The notes under the pieces: generated by a model
Seen by the model: the letters and a program-made list of their open reading frames with translations, nothing else
What the model was told of the DNA's origin: nothing
Databases searched by the model: none
Position numbers and translations under genes: made by a program
NCBI RefSeq assembly: GCF_009496005.1
Contig: NZ_WIBF01000001.1
Span: 558,001 to 622,000, forward strand
Length of the DNA stretch: 64,000 bases
Source of the DNA: Tritonibacter litoralis
GTDB taxonomy: Bacteria; Pseudomonadota; Alphaproteobacteria; Rhodobacterales; Rhodobacteraceae
Direction of reading: 5' to 3'
Shown here: positions 55,209 through 63,525 of the stretch, one piece after another
How the letters are laid out: every line of letters starts with the position of its first letter
How positions within the stretch are numbered: the first letter of the stretch is position 1

Positions 55209-56144
55209 TTAATGAGCGCCTTCATAGGCTTCTTCACCTTCGCCAAGAGTATCCTTGTCGAGGTATTTGTTCTCGCTGGCCGGACCTTCGATGAATTCCA
55301 GGAAGGAGCGGTAGAAGAACGCGATTGCGTGGATGAACACGATCCCGGCAAAAGCCACCAAAAGGATCTTGAACAGGAAATAGCCGGTAAAGCCGTTGGG
55401 GCTAAAGCCGATGGTCTCCACATTCCAGCGCAGCGCGCGCGCTTTCAGCAGCAGACGATCCAGCGCATCCGAAGCCGATGGCTTTGGCACGATCAGGTGA
55501 CGCCACAAGAAGAACCAGCCATACAGCCAGATCAGCGTGGCGATCGGCAGCATGAAGATCAGCGAACCGAACATGTCGATCGCGCGTTTGGCCCGGTGGC
55601 TCACTGCCGAGTACACCAAATCCACCCGCACATGGCCGCCCTGCACAAATGTGTAGGACACGCAAAGAGCGACAACCAAAGCATTGTAAAGCTTCAGTTC
55701 TTCGGCATACCAGCTGATGTCGAACTGCAGGGGCACACCCACGCCAAACACAATGTCAGGCCGGGTAAAGATCCGCTGCATAAAGACGATCACGATCTGC
55801 TGGATGACCAGCAAAAGACCCGCCCAGGCAAAGAAACGGCCCACCGCATTGGCAAACCCTTCCAGCGCCCGCACGCAGCCCCACATAAAGGGACGGTGAT
55901 AAAGGCCAACCGCCGTCACGGCAACGACCACGGCCATCACAGCAAAGAAGAATTCAACCGAACCGCCATAATAAACAAACCGCATGATGGCTTGCTTGTC
56001 CGACCAATCCAGCCAGAGCGACGGGTGCGTGATGGCATAGGCGATATTGTAATAGGCTTCGCCAAGGTTTGCGATGACCCACCAAATGCCGTTCAGAACG
56101 GCCAGGATCGCGCCACCAAAGCCTGCAGAGGCTGCTTCTTGCAT
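55209..56144 (-). CDS. dctQ: TRAP transporter small permease, enlarged
   Basis: A 311-residue protein with about six or seven membrane helices; the usual DctQ has four in about 170 residues. The DctQ core is recognised as LVIQQIVIVFMQRIF followed by ISWYAEELKLYNALVVALCVSYTFVQGGHVRVDLVY. Extra N- and C-terminal hydrophobic segments (FGGAILAVLNGIWWVIANLG; FKILLVAFAGIVFIHAIAFF) enlarge it. A strong GGAGG ribosome site precedes ATG 56144. It probably pairs with the similarly enlarged DctM. Confidence 0.85.
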   Translation of the reverse strand: MQEAASAGFGGAILAVLNGIWWVIANLGEAYYNIAYAITHPSLWLDWSDKQAIMRFVYYGGSVEFFFAVMAVVVAVTAVGLYHRPFMWGCVRALEGFANAVGRFFAWAGLLLVIQQIVIVFMQRIFTRPDIVFGVGVPLQFDISWYAEELKLYNALVVALCVSYTFVQGGHVRVDLVYSAVSHRAKRAIDMFGSLIFMLPIATLIWLYGWFFLWRHLIVPKPSASDALDRLLLKARALRWNVETIGFSPNGFTGYFLFKILLVAFAGIVFIHAIAFFYRSFLEFIEGPASENKYLDKDTLGEGEEAYEGAH

Positions 56145-56206
56145 GTCCCCTCCTGTTTTCCCCCGCTCTGCGCGGAGTTTGCTTCGTATTTCAGAATGCA
56201 GAAACA

Positions 56207-56234
56207 GAGGAAGCCCCGTGACAGGGGCTTCCTC
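56207..56234 (-). terminator. Hairpin between dctP and dctQ
   Basis: An 11-bp perfect stem (GAGGAAGCCCC/GGGGCTTCCTC, six-base loop) starts 18 bases after the dctP stop and is followed by TGTTTCTG on the minus strand. This position is typical of a partial terminator or an mRNA stabiliser that raises binding-protein output above the permeases. Confidence 0.65.
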
Positions 56235-56251
56235 CTATTCTCGGTTCAGGC

Positions 56252-57337
56252 TTAGCTGCCCAGAACGCGGATACGCTGTTGGACGTAGTAACCGTCCGAC
56301 TTGTTGATCCAGTCCGCAGAGGTGGCCAGCGAAGCTTCAAAGGAGTTACGGATCTTGGCGAACAGCTCGTCACCCATGTTCTCGTCCATAACCTCAGCAG
56401 AGGCTTTGCCGAACGCATCCCAAACATCGTCAGAGAATTGCAGCGTGCGCACACCTTGTGCCTGCAGGCGCGCCAGAGCGGCACCGTTGTTGGCCAGAGT
56501 TTCGGCCAGCTGGTACTGTGTGGTCGCCATGGAGGCATAACGCAGGATCGCTTTGTGCTGGTCGGACAGCTCGTTCCAAACGTCCAGGTTCACAGAGGAG
56601 GACAAAGCAGAGCCCGGCTCGTGGAAGCCCGCAGTGTAGTAAACTTTTGCAACTTCTTGGAAGCCGGCGCGTTCGTCAGCCATCGGGCCAACCCACTCCA
56701 GGCCGTCCAGCGCGCCCGAAGACAGCGCTTGGTACAGTTCGCCGCCTGGGATGTTCTGAACGGATGCGCCCAGTTTACCCAGAACCTTGCCGCCCAGGCC
56801 CGGCATACGGAACTTCAGACCGTTGAAGTCAGCTGCCGAGTTGATCTCTTTTGCGAACCAACCACCGGACTGCGAACCGGAGTTACCTGCGATCAGGCCT
56901 TTGAGGTTGAAGATCTCGCCCAGCTCGTCGTGCAGCTCTTCGCCGCCACCGTGGTAGTACCAGTTGGACACTTCCTGCGCGGTGCCGCCAAACGGAACAG
57001 CGGTGAAATACGCATAACCCGGGTGCTGACCGATGAAGTAATAATCCGCAGAGTGATACATATCCGCCTGACCCGAAGTCACGGCGTCAAACACTTCCAG
57101 CGCGCCCACCAGTTCACCAGGGGCTTTTTTCTCGATGGTCAGGCTGCCGCCAGACAGTTCACCAACCATTTGTTCCATGTAGCTTGCCGCATCATCCAGA
57201 ACAGCAAAGCCGCGCGGCCACGAGGTGACCATTGTCAGTTTGCGGTTGCCTTGCGCATAGGCCGGTGCAGCCAGAGTTGTCGCTGCGGCCGCAGAGCCAC
57301 CCAGCGCAGACGTCTTCAAAAAAGAACGACGATCCAT
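56252..57337 (-). CDS. dctP: TRAP transporter solute-binding protein
   Basis: A 361-residue periplasmic binding protein. The N-terminus MDRRSFLKTSALGGSAAAAT has a twin-arginine motif, and cleavage is likely after AYAQ near residue 29. Family motifs include GELVGALEVFDAVTSGQADM, GGWFAKEINSAADFNGLKFR (with the substrate-binding Arg), and LDGLEWVGPMADERAGF. These resemble TakP-type proteins that bind 2-oxoacids, or lactate binders. It leads the operon dctP-dctQ-dctM and is divergent from the Cache histidine kinase. Confidence 0.9.
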   Translation of the reverse strand: MDRRSFLKTSALGGSAAAATTLAAPAYAQGNRKLTMVTSWPRGFAVLDDAASYMEQMVGELSGGSLTIEKKAPGELVGALEVFDAVTSGQADMYHSADYYFIGQHPGYAYFTAVPFGGTAQEVSNWYYHGGGEELHDELGEIFNLKGLIAGNSGSQSGGWFAKEINSAADFNGLKFRMPGLGGKVLGKLGASVQNIPGGELYQALSSGALDGLEWVGPMADERAGFQEVAKVYYTAGFHEPGSALSSSVNLDVWNELSDQHKAILRYASMATTQYQLAETLANNGAALARLQAQGVRTLQFSDDVWDAFGKASAEVMDENMGDELFAKIRNSFEASLATSADWINKSDGYYVQQRIRVLGS

Positions 57338-57425
57338 GATTTTCCTCCCAAAAGTCCTACTGCCACAGATCCATGGCAGATCAATTTCAGCCCGCTCACC
57401 CTACCCGTCGAATGAAACTTGTGAA

Positions 57426-57441
57426 TACCTAGTACTCGGTA
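57426..57441. promoter_or_regulatory. NarL-type 7-2-7 inverted repeat
   Basis: TACCTAG-TA-CTCGGTA is an inverted repeat of two heptamers separated by two bases, with six of seven positions matching. It fits the 7-2-7 layout of NarL-class response regulators (heptamer TACYYMT). It lies between divergent dctP and the kinase gene, 89 bases upstream of dctP. The encoded LuxR-type regulator is its obvious candidate ligand. Confidence 0.6.
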
Positions 57442-57576
57442 GACGAATAGAAAAAGGATATATCAGTCTGTTTTCATTAATTTAATTACACACGTCAGAC
57501 TAATTTTTTCGTAAAAACAGAAAAAAACGACACCATGTCTTTGCTTTAATCGGCTGATCGAATAACGATTCCTGTC

Positions 57577-59013
57577 ATGCGGAATTTCTTCCCCCACTTA
57601 CGCCCTTCTTACGGGCAAAAGCTGGCTTTGCTGGCGGCTTTGCCCTTGATTTTGGCCGCTGCGGCGATCTCGGTTTTGGTGACATTCCAGTCCCGCCAGC
57701 TTGCCGAGCGGGAGATCGCAGCCCTGGAACGACAGCTGCTGGAGGCCAAAAAGGCGGAGCTTCGCAACTATGTCACGCAGGCCCGCAACGGGTTTTATTA
57801 CATCTACGGATCAGCCTCCCCCGGTGATGACGAAGCCAAACGTCACGTTGCACAAATCCTGGCAGCAATGATCTATGGCGATGATGGTTTTTTCTTTGTC
57901 TACGACTATGACGGAAACAATATCGTCAGCCCCCGCCAGACCGAGCTGATCGGCAAAAACTGGACCGGTCTGACAGACAGCCAGGGCACCCCGGTCGTGG
58001 ATGAATTGATTAACATCGCCCGCCAAGGGGCTGGCTGGCATACGTTTTTATGGCCCAAGCCTTCCACTGGCAAAGAAGCGCAGATGATCTCTTATGTGGT
58101 GGGCTTTCAAAGCTGGCAATGGGTTGTCGGCACCGGCGTATTTATCGACGACGTCCTGGACACAGTGGCCGCCGCCCGTGCCGAAGTGGAAGAGCGCATT
58201 CAGCGCACGTTCTATTACATTGGGGGTATTACTATTATCGCGTTGGTTATTGTCTTTGCCACTGGAATGTTCCTCAATATCCGGGAACGCCGCCTTGCGG
58301 ATGCCAAGCTGAAGGAATTGACCCAACGTGTTCTGGACGCCCAAGAAGAGGAACGCGGCCGGGTGGCGCGGGAACTACACGATGGAATCAGCCAGATGCT
58401 GGTGGGTGTACGTTATGCTTTGGATATCGCCCTGCGTCGGATTGAACGGCAAGACACGGAAAAGGCCGCAGCCCCTTTGACCAAAGGGGTTGAGCATCTG
58501 ACCACCGCAATTACCGAAGTGCGCAGGATCAGCCGCGATCTCCGGCCCGGTGTTCTGGATGATTTGGGCCTTGGCCCGGCGCTCAAAGCACTGGTCGAAG
58601 ACTTTGGTGCACGTACCGGGATCGAGACTGATTTCCACACCGTTGTGTTCCGCAATCGGTTGCAGCAAGAGAGTAAAATCGCCCTCTATCGGATCGCTCA
58701 GGAGGCTTTGACCAATATTGAACGGCACGCCGAAGCAAGCCAGGTTTCGGTTGATCTAAGAGGCCACAAGAAAGGCGTTACCATGTGCATCCGTGACAAT
58801 GGGCGCGGCCTACCCCAAGAAAAAGACCGCAGTGGAAACGGAATCGGCCTGCGCAACATTCAAGAACGCGTGGATCAGCTTGACGGCACCCTAAAACTTC
58901 TGTCATCTTCCGGCCCCCAAAGCGGTACCGAAATTGTGGTCCGCCTACCACTCACCAGCCTGTTGGCGCCGGGTCAGGAATGGCTCTCAGAACCCGAAGA
59001 CAAATCCCTCTGA
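57577..59013 (+). CDS. Cache-domain histidine kinase (NarX/DegS class)
   Basis: A 478-residue membrane sensor. Helix 1 is at about residues 15-37 and helix 2 at about 213-236. Between them lies a periplasmic sCache_2 domain (NGFYYIYG to SWQWVVGTGVFIDDV), a small-molecule sensor. The cytoplasmic HisKA_3 helix has phosphorylated His268 in RVARELHDGISQ. The ATPase part has QEALTNIERHAE (N box), DNGRGLP and GIGLRNIQERV. It is followed by its regulator and is divergent from the TRAP operon, so it probably senses the transported solute. Confidence 0.9.
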   Translation: MRNFFPHLRPSYGQKLALLAALPLILAAAAISVLVTFQSRQLAEREIAALERQLLEAKKAELRNYVTQARNGFYYIYGSASPGDDEAKRHVAQILAAMIYGDDGFFFVYDYDGNNIVSPRQTELIGKNWTGLTDSQGTPVVDELINIARQGAGWHTFLWPKPSTGKEAQMISYVVGFQSWQWVVGTGVFIDDVLDTVAAARAEVEERIQRTFYYIGGITIIALVIVFATGMFLNIRERRLADAKLKELTQRVLDAQEEERGRVARELHDGISQMLVGVRYALDIALRRIERQDTEKAAAPLTKGVEHLTTAITEVRRISRDLRPGVLDDLGLGPALKALVEDFGARTGIETDFHTVVFRNRLQQESKIALYRIAQEALTNIERHAEASQVSVDLRGHKKGVTMCIRDNGRGLPQEKDRSGNGIGLRNIQERVDQLDGTLKLLSSSGPQSGTEIVVRLPLTSLLAPGQEWLSEPEDKSL

Positions 59014-59061
59014 GGAGACGGGAATGTCCGAGGCCCCCGATACTGCAATGGAGGATTGCGA

Positions 59062-59706
59062 ATGCCACAACGGCCCACACGTGTGTTGATTGTCGACGAC
59101 CACCCGATGGTGGCCGAGGGGATCCAGTCGATCCTCGAAAGCTTTGATGACATCGAGGTTGTCGGCTCGCTCACCAATGGGCAAGAGGCCGTGACACAGG
59201 TGCCTGTGTTGAAGCCTGATGTGGTTTTGATGGACCTGAATATGCCGGGTCTTGGCGGTCTCAGCGCGACGGAAATCATTCGCGAAGAAGCGCCCGAAAC
59301 CCGCATTCTGATTCTCAGCATGCATGACAGTCCCGAATATATCTCAACCGCGCTAAGTCACGGCGCTTTGGGCTATGTTCTGAAGGACGTGCCCACGGAT
59401 GAGATCAAGATGGCAATCGACGCGGTCATGGATGGCAAACGTTATCTTTGTACCGGAGCGGAAGGCAGCCTGAAGCCAAAAGAAAGCGGTGATCGCGAGG
59501 CCCTGACGGGTCGGGAGCAGACGATCCTCTTGCAGCTGGCCCAGGGCAAATCCAACAAGGAAGTGGCGCGCGATCTCGACATTTCCGTGCGCACGGTTGA
59601 AACCCATCGCAAGAACATCAAACGGAAACTGGGGATTTCCTCAACCGCCGGTTTGACACGTTATGCGCTGGAACATGGTGTGTTGCAGGGCAGCGCCGGG
59701 TTTTAA
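59062..59706 (+). CDS. LuxR/NarL-family response regulator
   Basis: A 214-residue regulator. The receiver has the acidic pair Asp12-Asp13 in VLIVDDHPMV, the phospho-acceptor Asp58 in VVLMDLNMPG and Lys near 108 in YVLKDVP. The C-terminal LuxR helix-turn-helix is LTGREQTILLQLAQGKSNKE with VRTVETHRKNI as recognition helix. ATG 59062 has GGAGG seven bases upstream. It is the partner of the preceding kinase, 48 bases away, and the likely activator of the TRAP genes. Confidence 0.92.
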   Translation: MPQRPTRVLIVDDHPMVAEGIQSILESFDDIEVVGSLTNGQEAVTQVPVLKPDVVLMDLNMPGLGGLSATEIIREEAPETRILILSMHDSPEYISTALSHGALGYVLKDVPTDEIKMAIDAVMDGKRYLCTGAEGSLKPKESGDREALTGREQTILLQLAQGKSNKEVARDLDISVRTVETHRKNIKRKLGISSTAGLTRYALEHGVLQGSAGF

Positions 59707-59709
59707 AGC

Positions 59710-60090
59710 CTACCCGGCAATCGCTGCGCCAAAGAACACCAGCGCGCCGTCCTCGTCCAAAACATGGAACTCTCGCTGGCCATAAGGCTGGTCAAACGGT
59801 GCGCGGACCCGCTCTGGCGGCAGCTGGTCTAATTGGGGCTTTAACTGCTGAAACAACCCGTCCAGATCCTCAACATCAATGTAGAACGAATGCTCGTGCC
59901 CCAGCGGTGTCCCATCAGGGCGGGGTGGGCATTCCAGCAACCGCACCGCTGCCCCATCACGCCGCAAAAAGGCGTAATTCTCGGCCTGAAACCCCAGCGT
60001 GAAGCCCAGAATGTCCCGGTAAAAGCCAATCTGACGCTCCAGATCGGCGCATAGCACAAATGGGGTCACTTGGATGAGTGTGGCAGACAT
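59710..60090 (-). CDS. VOC-superfamily (bleomycin-resistance-like) protein
   Basis: A 126-residue VOC protein. It has VTPFVLCADLERQIGFYRDI at the N-terminus and HSFYIDVEDLDGLFQQL in the second half, ending with REFHVLDEDGALVFFG. It resembles stress- or antibiotic-binding glyoxalase-fold proteins rather than a true glyoxalase. ATG 60090 has GGAG seven bases upstream. It is convergent with the response regulator, three bases away. Substrate unknown. Confidence 0.83.
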   Translation of the reverse strand: MSATLIQVTPFVLCADLERQIGFYRDILGFTLGFQAENYAFLRRDGAAVRLLECPPRPDGTPLGHEHSFYIDVEDLDGLFQQLKPQLDQLPPERVRAPFDQPYGQREFHVLDEDGALVFFGAAIAG

Positions 60091-60272
60091 GGTCTCTCTC
60101 CTGTGCTTTGGTATCAGCAATAGCGAAAATCACGCAGTTTGTGATCGCAAATCCACAAAAGCATCGGGAAAAAAGGTCAAAAACACTGCCCGATATTGCC
60201 GAAAGTGTCCGCTGAACCCACGAAAACGAAATAAAATGTCTTTCGAAGGGTGTTTTTCGACCGCTTTGCCGG

Positions 60273-60301
60273 TTGACGCCCCCTGACAGCCGTCCTAATG
60301 T
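60273..60301 (+). promoter_or_regulatory. Promoter of the ilv leader
   Basis: TTGACG (60273-60278) and TAATGT (60296-60301) are separated by exactly 17 bases, a good housekeeping-sigma promoter. The start of transcription would be about 60308, some 23 bases before the leader peptide ATG. Confidence 0.65.
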
Positions 60302-60330
60302 CCGCTGCAACGCAACGAGGAGCCACCCTT

Positions 60331-60378
60331 ATGATTTCCCTAGTCGTAGTCGTAGGAACCACGCGCATGGGCCGGTAA
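60331..60378 (+). CDS. ilv leader peptide
   Basis: A 15-codon frame, MISLVVVVGTTRMGR, with GAGGAG ten to fifteen bases upstream of its ATG. It contains Ile, Leu and four Val codons in a row, then ends at TAA just before the attenuator. This is a classical leader peptide for sensing charged tRNA-Val, Leu and Ile. Ribosome stalling at Val codons would favour readthrough into ilvB. Confidence 0.88.
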   Translation: MISLVVVVGTTRMGR

Positions 60379-60432
60379 CGGTTAACCATAATCGATCCCA
60401 TGCGCCTCCGATCAAAAATCGGGGGCTTTTTT
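60363..60432 (+). promoter_or_regulatory. Transcription attenuator of ilvBN
   Basis: Two alternative structures are visible. GCGCATGGG (60363-60371) pairs perfectly with CCCATGCGC (60397-60405). GCCTCCGAT (60404-60412) pairs with ATCGGGGGC (60418-60426, one G-U) followed by six T, a terminator. The arms share only two bases (60404-60405), so competition may need neighbouring bases too. The terminator lies 54 bases before ilvB. Confidence 0.8.
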
Positions 60433-60485
60433 ATTGCTAACGCACGCTACGCGTAAAAACGATGTCGCCAATTGGAGCAAAGCAG

Positions 60486-62237
60486 ATGACACGTGAAATG
60501 ACCGGCGCAAAGATGGTTGTCCAGGCCCTGAAGGATCAGGGTGTCGACACTGTATTCGGATATCCCGGCGGCGCTGTTCTACCGATTTATGACGAGATCT
60601 TCCAACAAAACGACATTCGCCACATTTTGGTGCGCCACGAGCAGGGCGCGGTCCACGCCGCCGAAGGCTATGCGCGCTCGACCGGCAAGCCCGGTGTTGT
60701 TCTGGTTACCTCTGGCCCCGGTGCCACCAATGCGGTGACCGGTCTGACAGACGCGCTGCTGGACTCGATCCCGCTGGTGGTTCTGACCGGCCAGGTTCCG
60801 ACCTTTATGATCGGCTCGGACGCGTTTCAGGAAGCCGATACCGTTGGCATCACCCGCCCCTGCACCAAGCACAACTGGCTGGTGAAAGAAACCGATGCGC
60901 TGGCAGGCACCCTGCATGAGGCGTTCCATGTGGCAACCTCGGGCCGCCCCGGCCCCGTGCTGATCGATATCCCAAAGGACGTGCAGTTCGCCACCGGCAC
61001 CTATCAGACCCCCAAGCCAACCGCGTCGCATTACCAGCCCAAGGTCAAAGGCGATCTGGAAGAGATCACCGAACTGGTTGCCGCCATTGAAAAGGCCGAG
61101 CGCCCGGTGTTCTACACTGGCGGTGGCGTGATCAACTCGGGCCCTGCGGCCAGCCAGCTGCTGCGCGAACTGGTCGAAGCCACAGGCATTCCGATCACCT
61201 CAACCCTGATGGGTCTGGGCGCTTACCCCGCCTCTGGCAAAAACTGGATGGGTATGCTTGGCATGCATGGTCTGTATGAGGCCAATATGGCGATGCATGA
61301 CTGTGACCTGATGATCAACATCGGTGCGCGTTTTGACGACCGGATCACCGGCCGTCTGGATGCCTTCAGCCCGAACTCGATCAAGGCGCATGTGGACATC
61401 GATCCGTCCTCGATCAACAAAGTTGTGCGCGTGGATATCCCGATTGTGGGCGACGTGGGCCATGTGCTTGAGGACATCCTGACCGTTTGGAAGTCCCGTG
61501 GCCGCAAAGTGAACCGTGAGGCGCTGGCAAAATGGCAAGCGCAGATCGCAGAATGGCGCGCGGTGAAATGCCTGAGCTACACCCCGTCCAAGACCACGAT
61601 CAAACCGCAATACGCGCTGGAACGTCTCGAGGCGCTGACCAAAGGGATGGATCGCTATGTTGCCACCGAAGTGGGCCAGCACCAGATGTGGGCGGCGCAG
61701 TTCCTGGGCTTTGAAGATCCAAACCGCTGGATGACCTCCGGTGGCCTTGGCACCATGGGCTATGGCTTTCCGGCCACCATCGGGGTGCAAATTGCCCATC
61801 CCGACGCGCTGGTGATCAACGTGGCCGGCGAGGCGTCCTGGCTGATGAACATGCAGGAAATGGGCACCGCCGCCCAATACCGCCTGCCGGTGAAACAGTT
61901 CATCCTGAACAACGAACGTCTGGGCATGGTCCGCCAGTGGCAAGAGCTCTTGCACGGCGAACGCTACAGCCACTCCTGGTCCGAAGCGCTGCCGGATTTT
62001 GTAAAGCTCGCCGAAGCCTTTGGCGCCAAAGGGATCTGCGTCTCTGACCCCAAAGATCTGGATGACGCGATCATGGAAATGATCGAATACGACGGTCCGG
62101 TGATCTTTGACTGCCTGGTTGAGAAGCATGAAAACTGCTTCCCGATGATCCCGTCGGGCAAGGCGCACAATGAAATGCTGCTGGGCGAGGCCGAAACCCA
62201 AGGCGTCATCCAATCTGGCGGCGCCGTGCTGGTTTAA
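60486..62237 (+). CDS. ilvB: Acetolactate synthase large subunit
   Basis: A 583-residue thiamine diphosphate enzyme that makes acetolactate or acetohydroxybutyrate, the first common step of Val, Leu and Ile synthesis. The catalytic Glu is in [15 protein letters not shown] near residue 50, followed by [15 protein letters not shown]. The metal/thiamine motif region reads [18 protein letters not shown] near 450, where E. coli has GDG; then [18 protein letters not shown] 60486 has GGAG eight bases upstream; 60462 has none. Transcription is controlled by the preceding attenuator. Confidence 0.95.
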   Translation: MTREMTGAKMVVQALKDQGVDTVFGYPGGAVLPIYDEIFQQNDIRHILVRHEQGAVHAAEGYARSTGKPGVVLVTSGPGATNAVTGLTDALLDSIPLVVLTGQVPTFMIGSDAFQEADTVGITRPCTKHNWLVKETDALAGTLHEAFHVATSGRPGPVLIDIPKDVQFATGTYQTPKPTASHYQPKVKGDLEEITELVAAIEKAERPVFYTGGGVINSGPAASQLLRELVEATGIPITSTLMGLGAYPASGKNWMGMLGMHGLYEANMAMHDCDLMINIGARFDDRITGRLDAFSPNSIKAHVDIDPSSINKVVRVDIPIVGDVGHVLEDILTVWKSRGRKVNREALAKWQAQIAEWRAVKCLSYTPSKTTIKPQYALERLEALTKGMDRYVATEVGQHQMWAAQFLGFEDPNRWMTSGGLGTMGYGFPATIGVQIAHPDALVINVAGEASWLMNMQEMGTAAQYRLPVKQFILNNERLGMVRQWQELLHGERYSHSWSEALPDFVKLAEAFGAKGICVSDPKDLDDAIMEMIEYDGPVIFDCLVEKHENCFPMIPSGKAHNEMLLGEAETQGVIQSGGAVLV

Positions 62238-62299
62238 GTCATTAGAACAGATTTCGCAGGGCGTGCGCGCCCTGCCCCGATTTGAGGAAAGGGACATAA

Positions 62300-62863
62300 A
62301 TGTCTGCTCTACATATCAAAAAAGGTTCGACCAAACATTCCGCCTATAATCTGCGCCCGACGTTTTCGGACGTGCAGGAACGCCATACGCTGGCCTTGTT
62401 GGTGGAAAATGAACCCGGCGTTCTGGCCCGTGTGATTGGCCTGTTCTCGGGCCGTGGCTATAATATCGAAAGCCTCACCGTGGCCGAGGTCGACCACACC
62501 GGTCACCTGAGCCGCATCACCATCGTGACCACCGGCACACCTCAGGTGATCGAACAGATCAAAACCCAACTGGGCCGGATCGTGCCGGTGCATGAGGTCC
62601 ACGACCTGACCGTCGAAGGCCCGTCAGTGGAACGGGAACTGGCGATTTTCAAAGTCGAAGGTGATGGGGACAAGCGCGTTGAGGCGCTGCGTCTGGCGGA
62701 TATCTTCCGCGCCAATGTCGTCGATAGCACCTTGTCGAGCTTTATCTTTGAGATCACCGGCTCCCCGGAAAAAATCGACGCCTTTGCGGATCTGATGCGC
62801 CCTTTGGGTCTGAGTGAAGTTGCCCGTACAGGTGTTGCCGCCCTGTTGCGCGGTGAATCATAA
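62300..62863 (+). CDS. ilvN: Acetolactate synthase small subunit
   Basis: A 187-residue regulatory subunit. The N-terminal ACT domain (HTLALLVENEPGVLARVIGL onward, residues about 28-100) binds valine for feedback inhibition. GRGYNIESLTVAEVDHTGHL contains the usual valine-site region. The C-terminal half (KVEGDGDKRVEALRLADIF, then FEITGSPEKIDAFADLMRP) is the ALS_ss_C domain that activates the large subunit. It starts 63 bases after ilvB, in the same operon. Often also named ilvH. Confidence 0.95.
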   Translation: MSALHIKKGSTKHSAYNLRPTFSDVQERHTLALLVENEPGVLARVIGLFSGRGYNIESLTVAEVDHTGHLSRITIVTTGTPQVIEQIKTQLGRIVPVHEVHDLTVEGPSVERELAIFKVEGDGDKRVEALRLADIFRANVVDSTLSSFIFEITGSPEKIDAFADLMRPLGLSEVARTGVAALLRGES

Positions 62864-62870
62864 GTAGATC

Positions 62871-62888
62871 TGCTCCCTAACGGGAGCA
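62871..62888. terminator. Hairpin at the ilvN convergent end
   Basis: A 7-bp perfect stem (TGCTCCC/GGGAGCA, loop TAAC) lies eight bases after ilvN and four bases before the end of the opposing gene. No T-run follows on the plus strand beyond ATTT. It is a candidate weak bidirectional terminator. Confidence 0.4.
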
Positions 62889-62892
62889 AGAT

Positions 62893-63285
62893 TTACGATG
62901 CCTGAATAACTGAACGCACGGTCCCAGCGCGGGCCGTGTTTCTCTTTTTTGCGTGCGCCTTATGTGGAAACGGGACAATTTCCCCCATTTTTGGCGCTGG
63001 CGGCGCAACATAAGTTGTGGCTGGGAAGCTGACAGCGGTGCCGGGTCGGCCAACATCCGCCAGGTAGGTCGACAATGCGGGGTGGGTCTCTTCCTCAAGC
63101 AGGGTCAGGTCCTTCGCATGCCGCAGCTCACCGTCCTGCTCAACCTTGAAGGTGACGCAGTCGCCGTCCCGCAAATCAGGCGCATCCTGTGAGTCGGTAC
63201 GATAGAACGCAAGGTCGCCCTGGTCTTCACACCAGATCACCGCTCTGTTTTTTGACCTGTCACTCCACACGACAACACCAATCAT
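62893..63285 (-). CDS. Cold-shock-like OB-fold protein, unknown
   Basis: A 130-residue protein. The first 65 residues resemble a cold-shock or OB fold (MIGVVVWSDRSKNRAVIWCE, then DLAFYR, DGDCVTFKVEQDG). The C-terminal half is Pro/Lys-rich and basic (PHKAHAKKRN). Proteins with this N-terminus are common in Rhodobacteraceae and remain unnamed as far as I know. ATG 63285 has AGG six bases upstream. It faces ilvN. RNA binding is a guess. Confidence 0.7.
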   Translation of the reverse strand: MIGVVVWSDRSKNRAVIWCEDQGDLAFYRTDSQDAPDLRDGDCVTFKVEQDGELRHAKDLTLLEEETHPALSTYLADVGRPGTAVSFPATTYVAPPAPKMGEIVPFPHKAHAKKRNTARAGTVRSVIQAS

Positions 63286-63525
63286 CCTGTACCTCACTAA
63301 ACCAACTGATCACGTCCATTCGGTTATATATTCCAATAAGAAAGGAGATAACTGTACTTTCAATTCAGAGACGATCACAGGGCATTTGTGTCAGTTCGTG
63401 ACAAGGGTGACGCTCATTGCAAAGGAAACGATGCTAATGCGCGACAAAACCGGAAAAATGGCCAAGAGGCTGTCGCCAATCAACACAATTTAAGGCAGAA
63501 TGGGTGTCGCTAGGAGTAGAATTGC

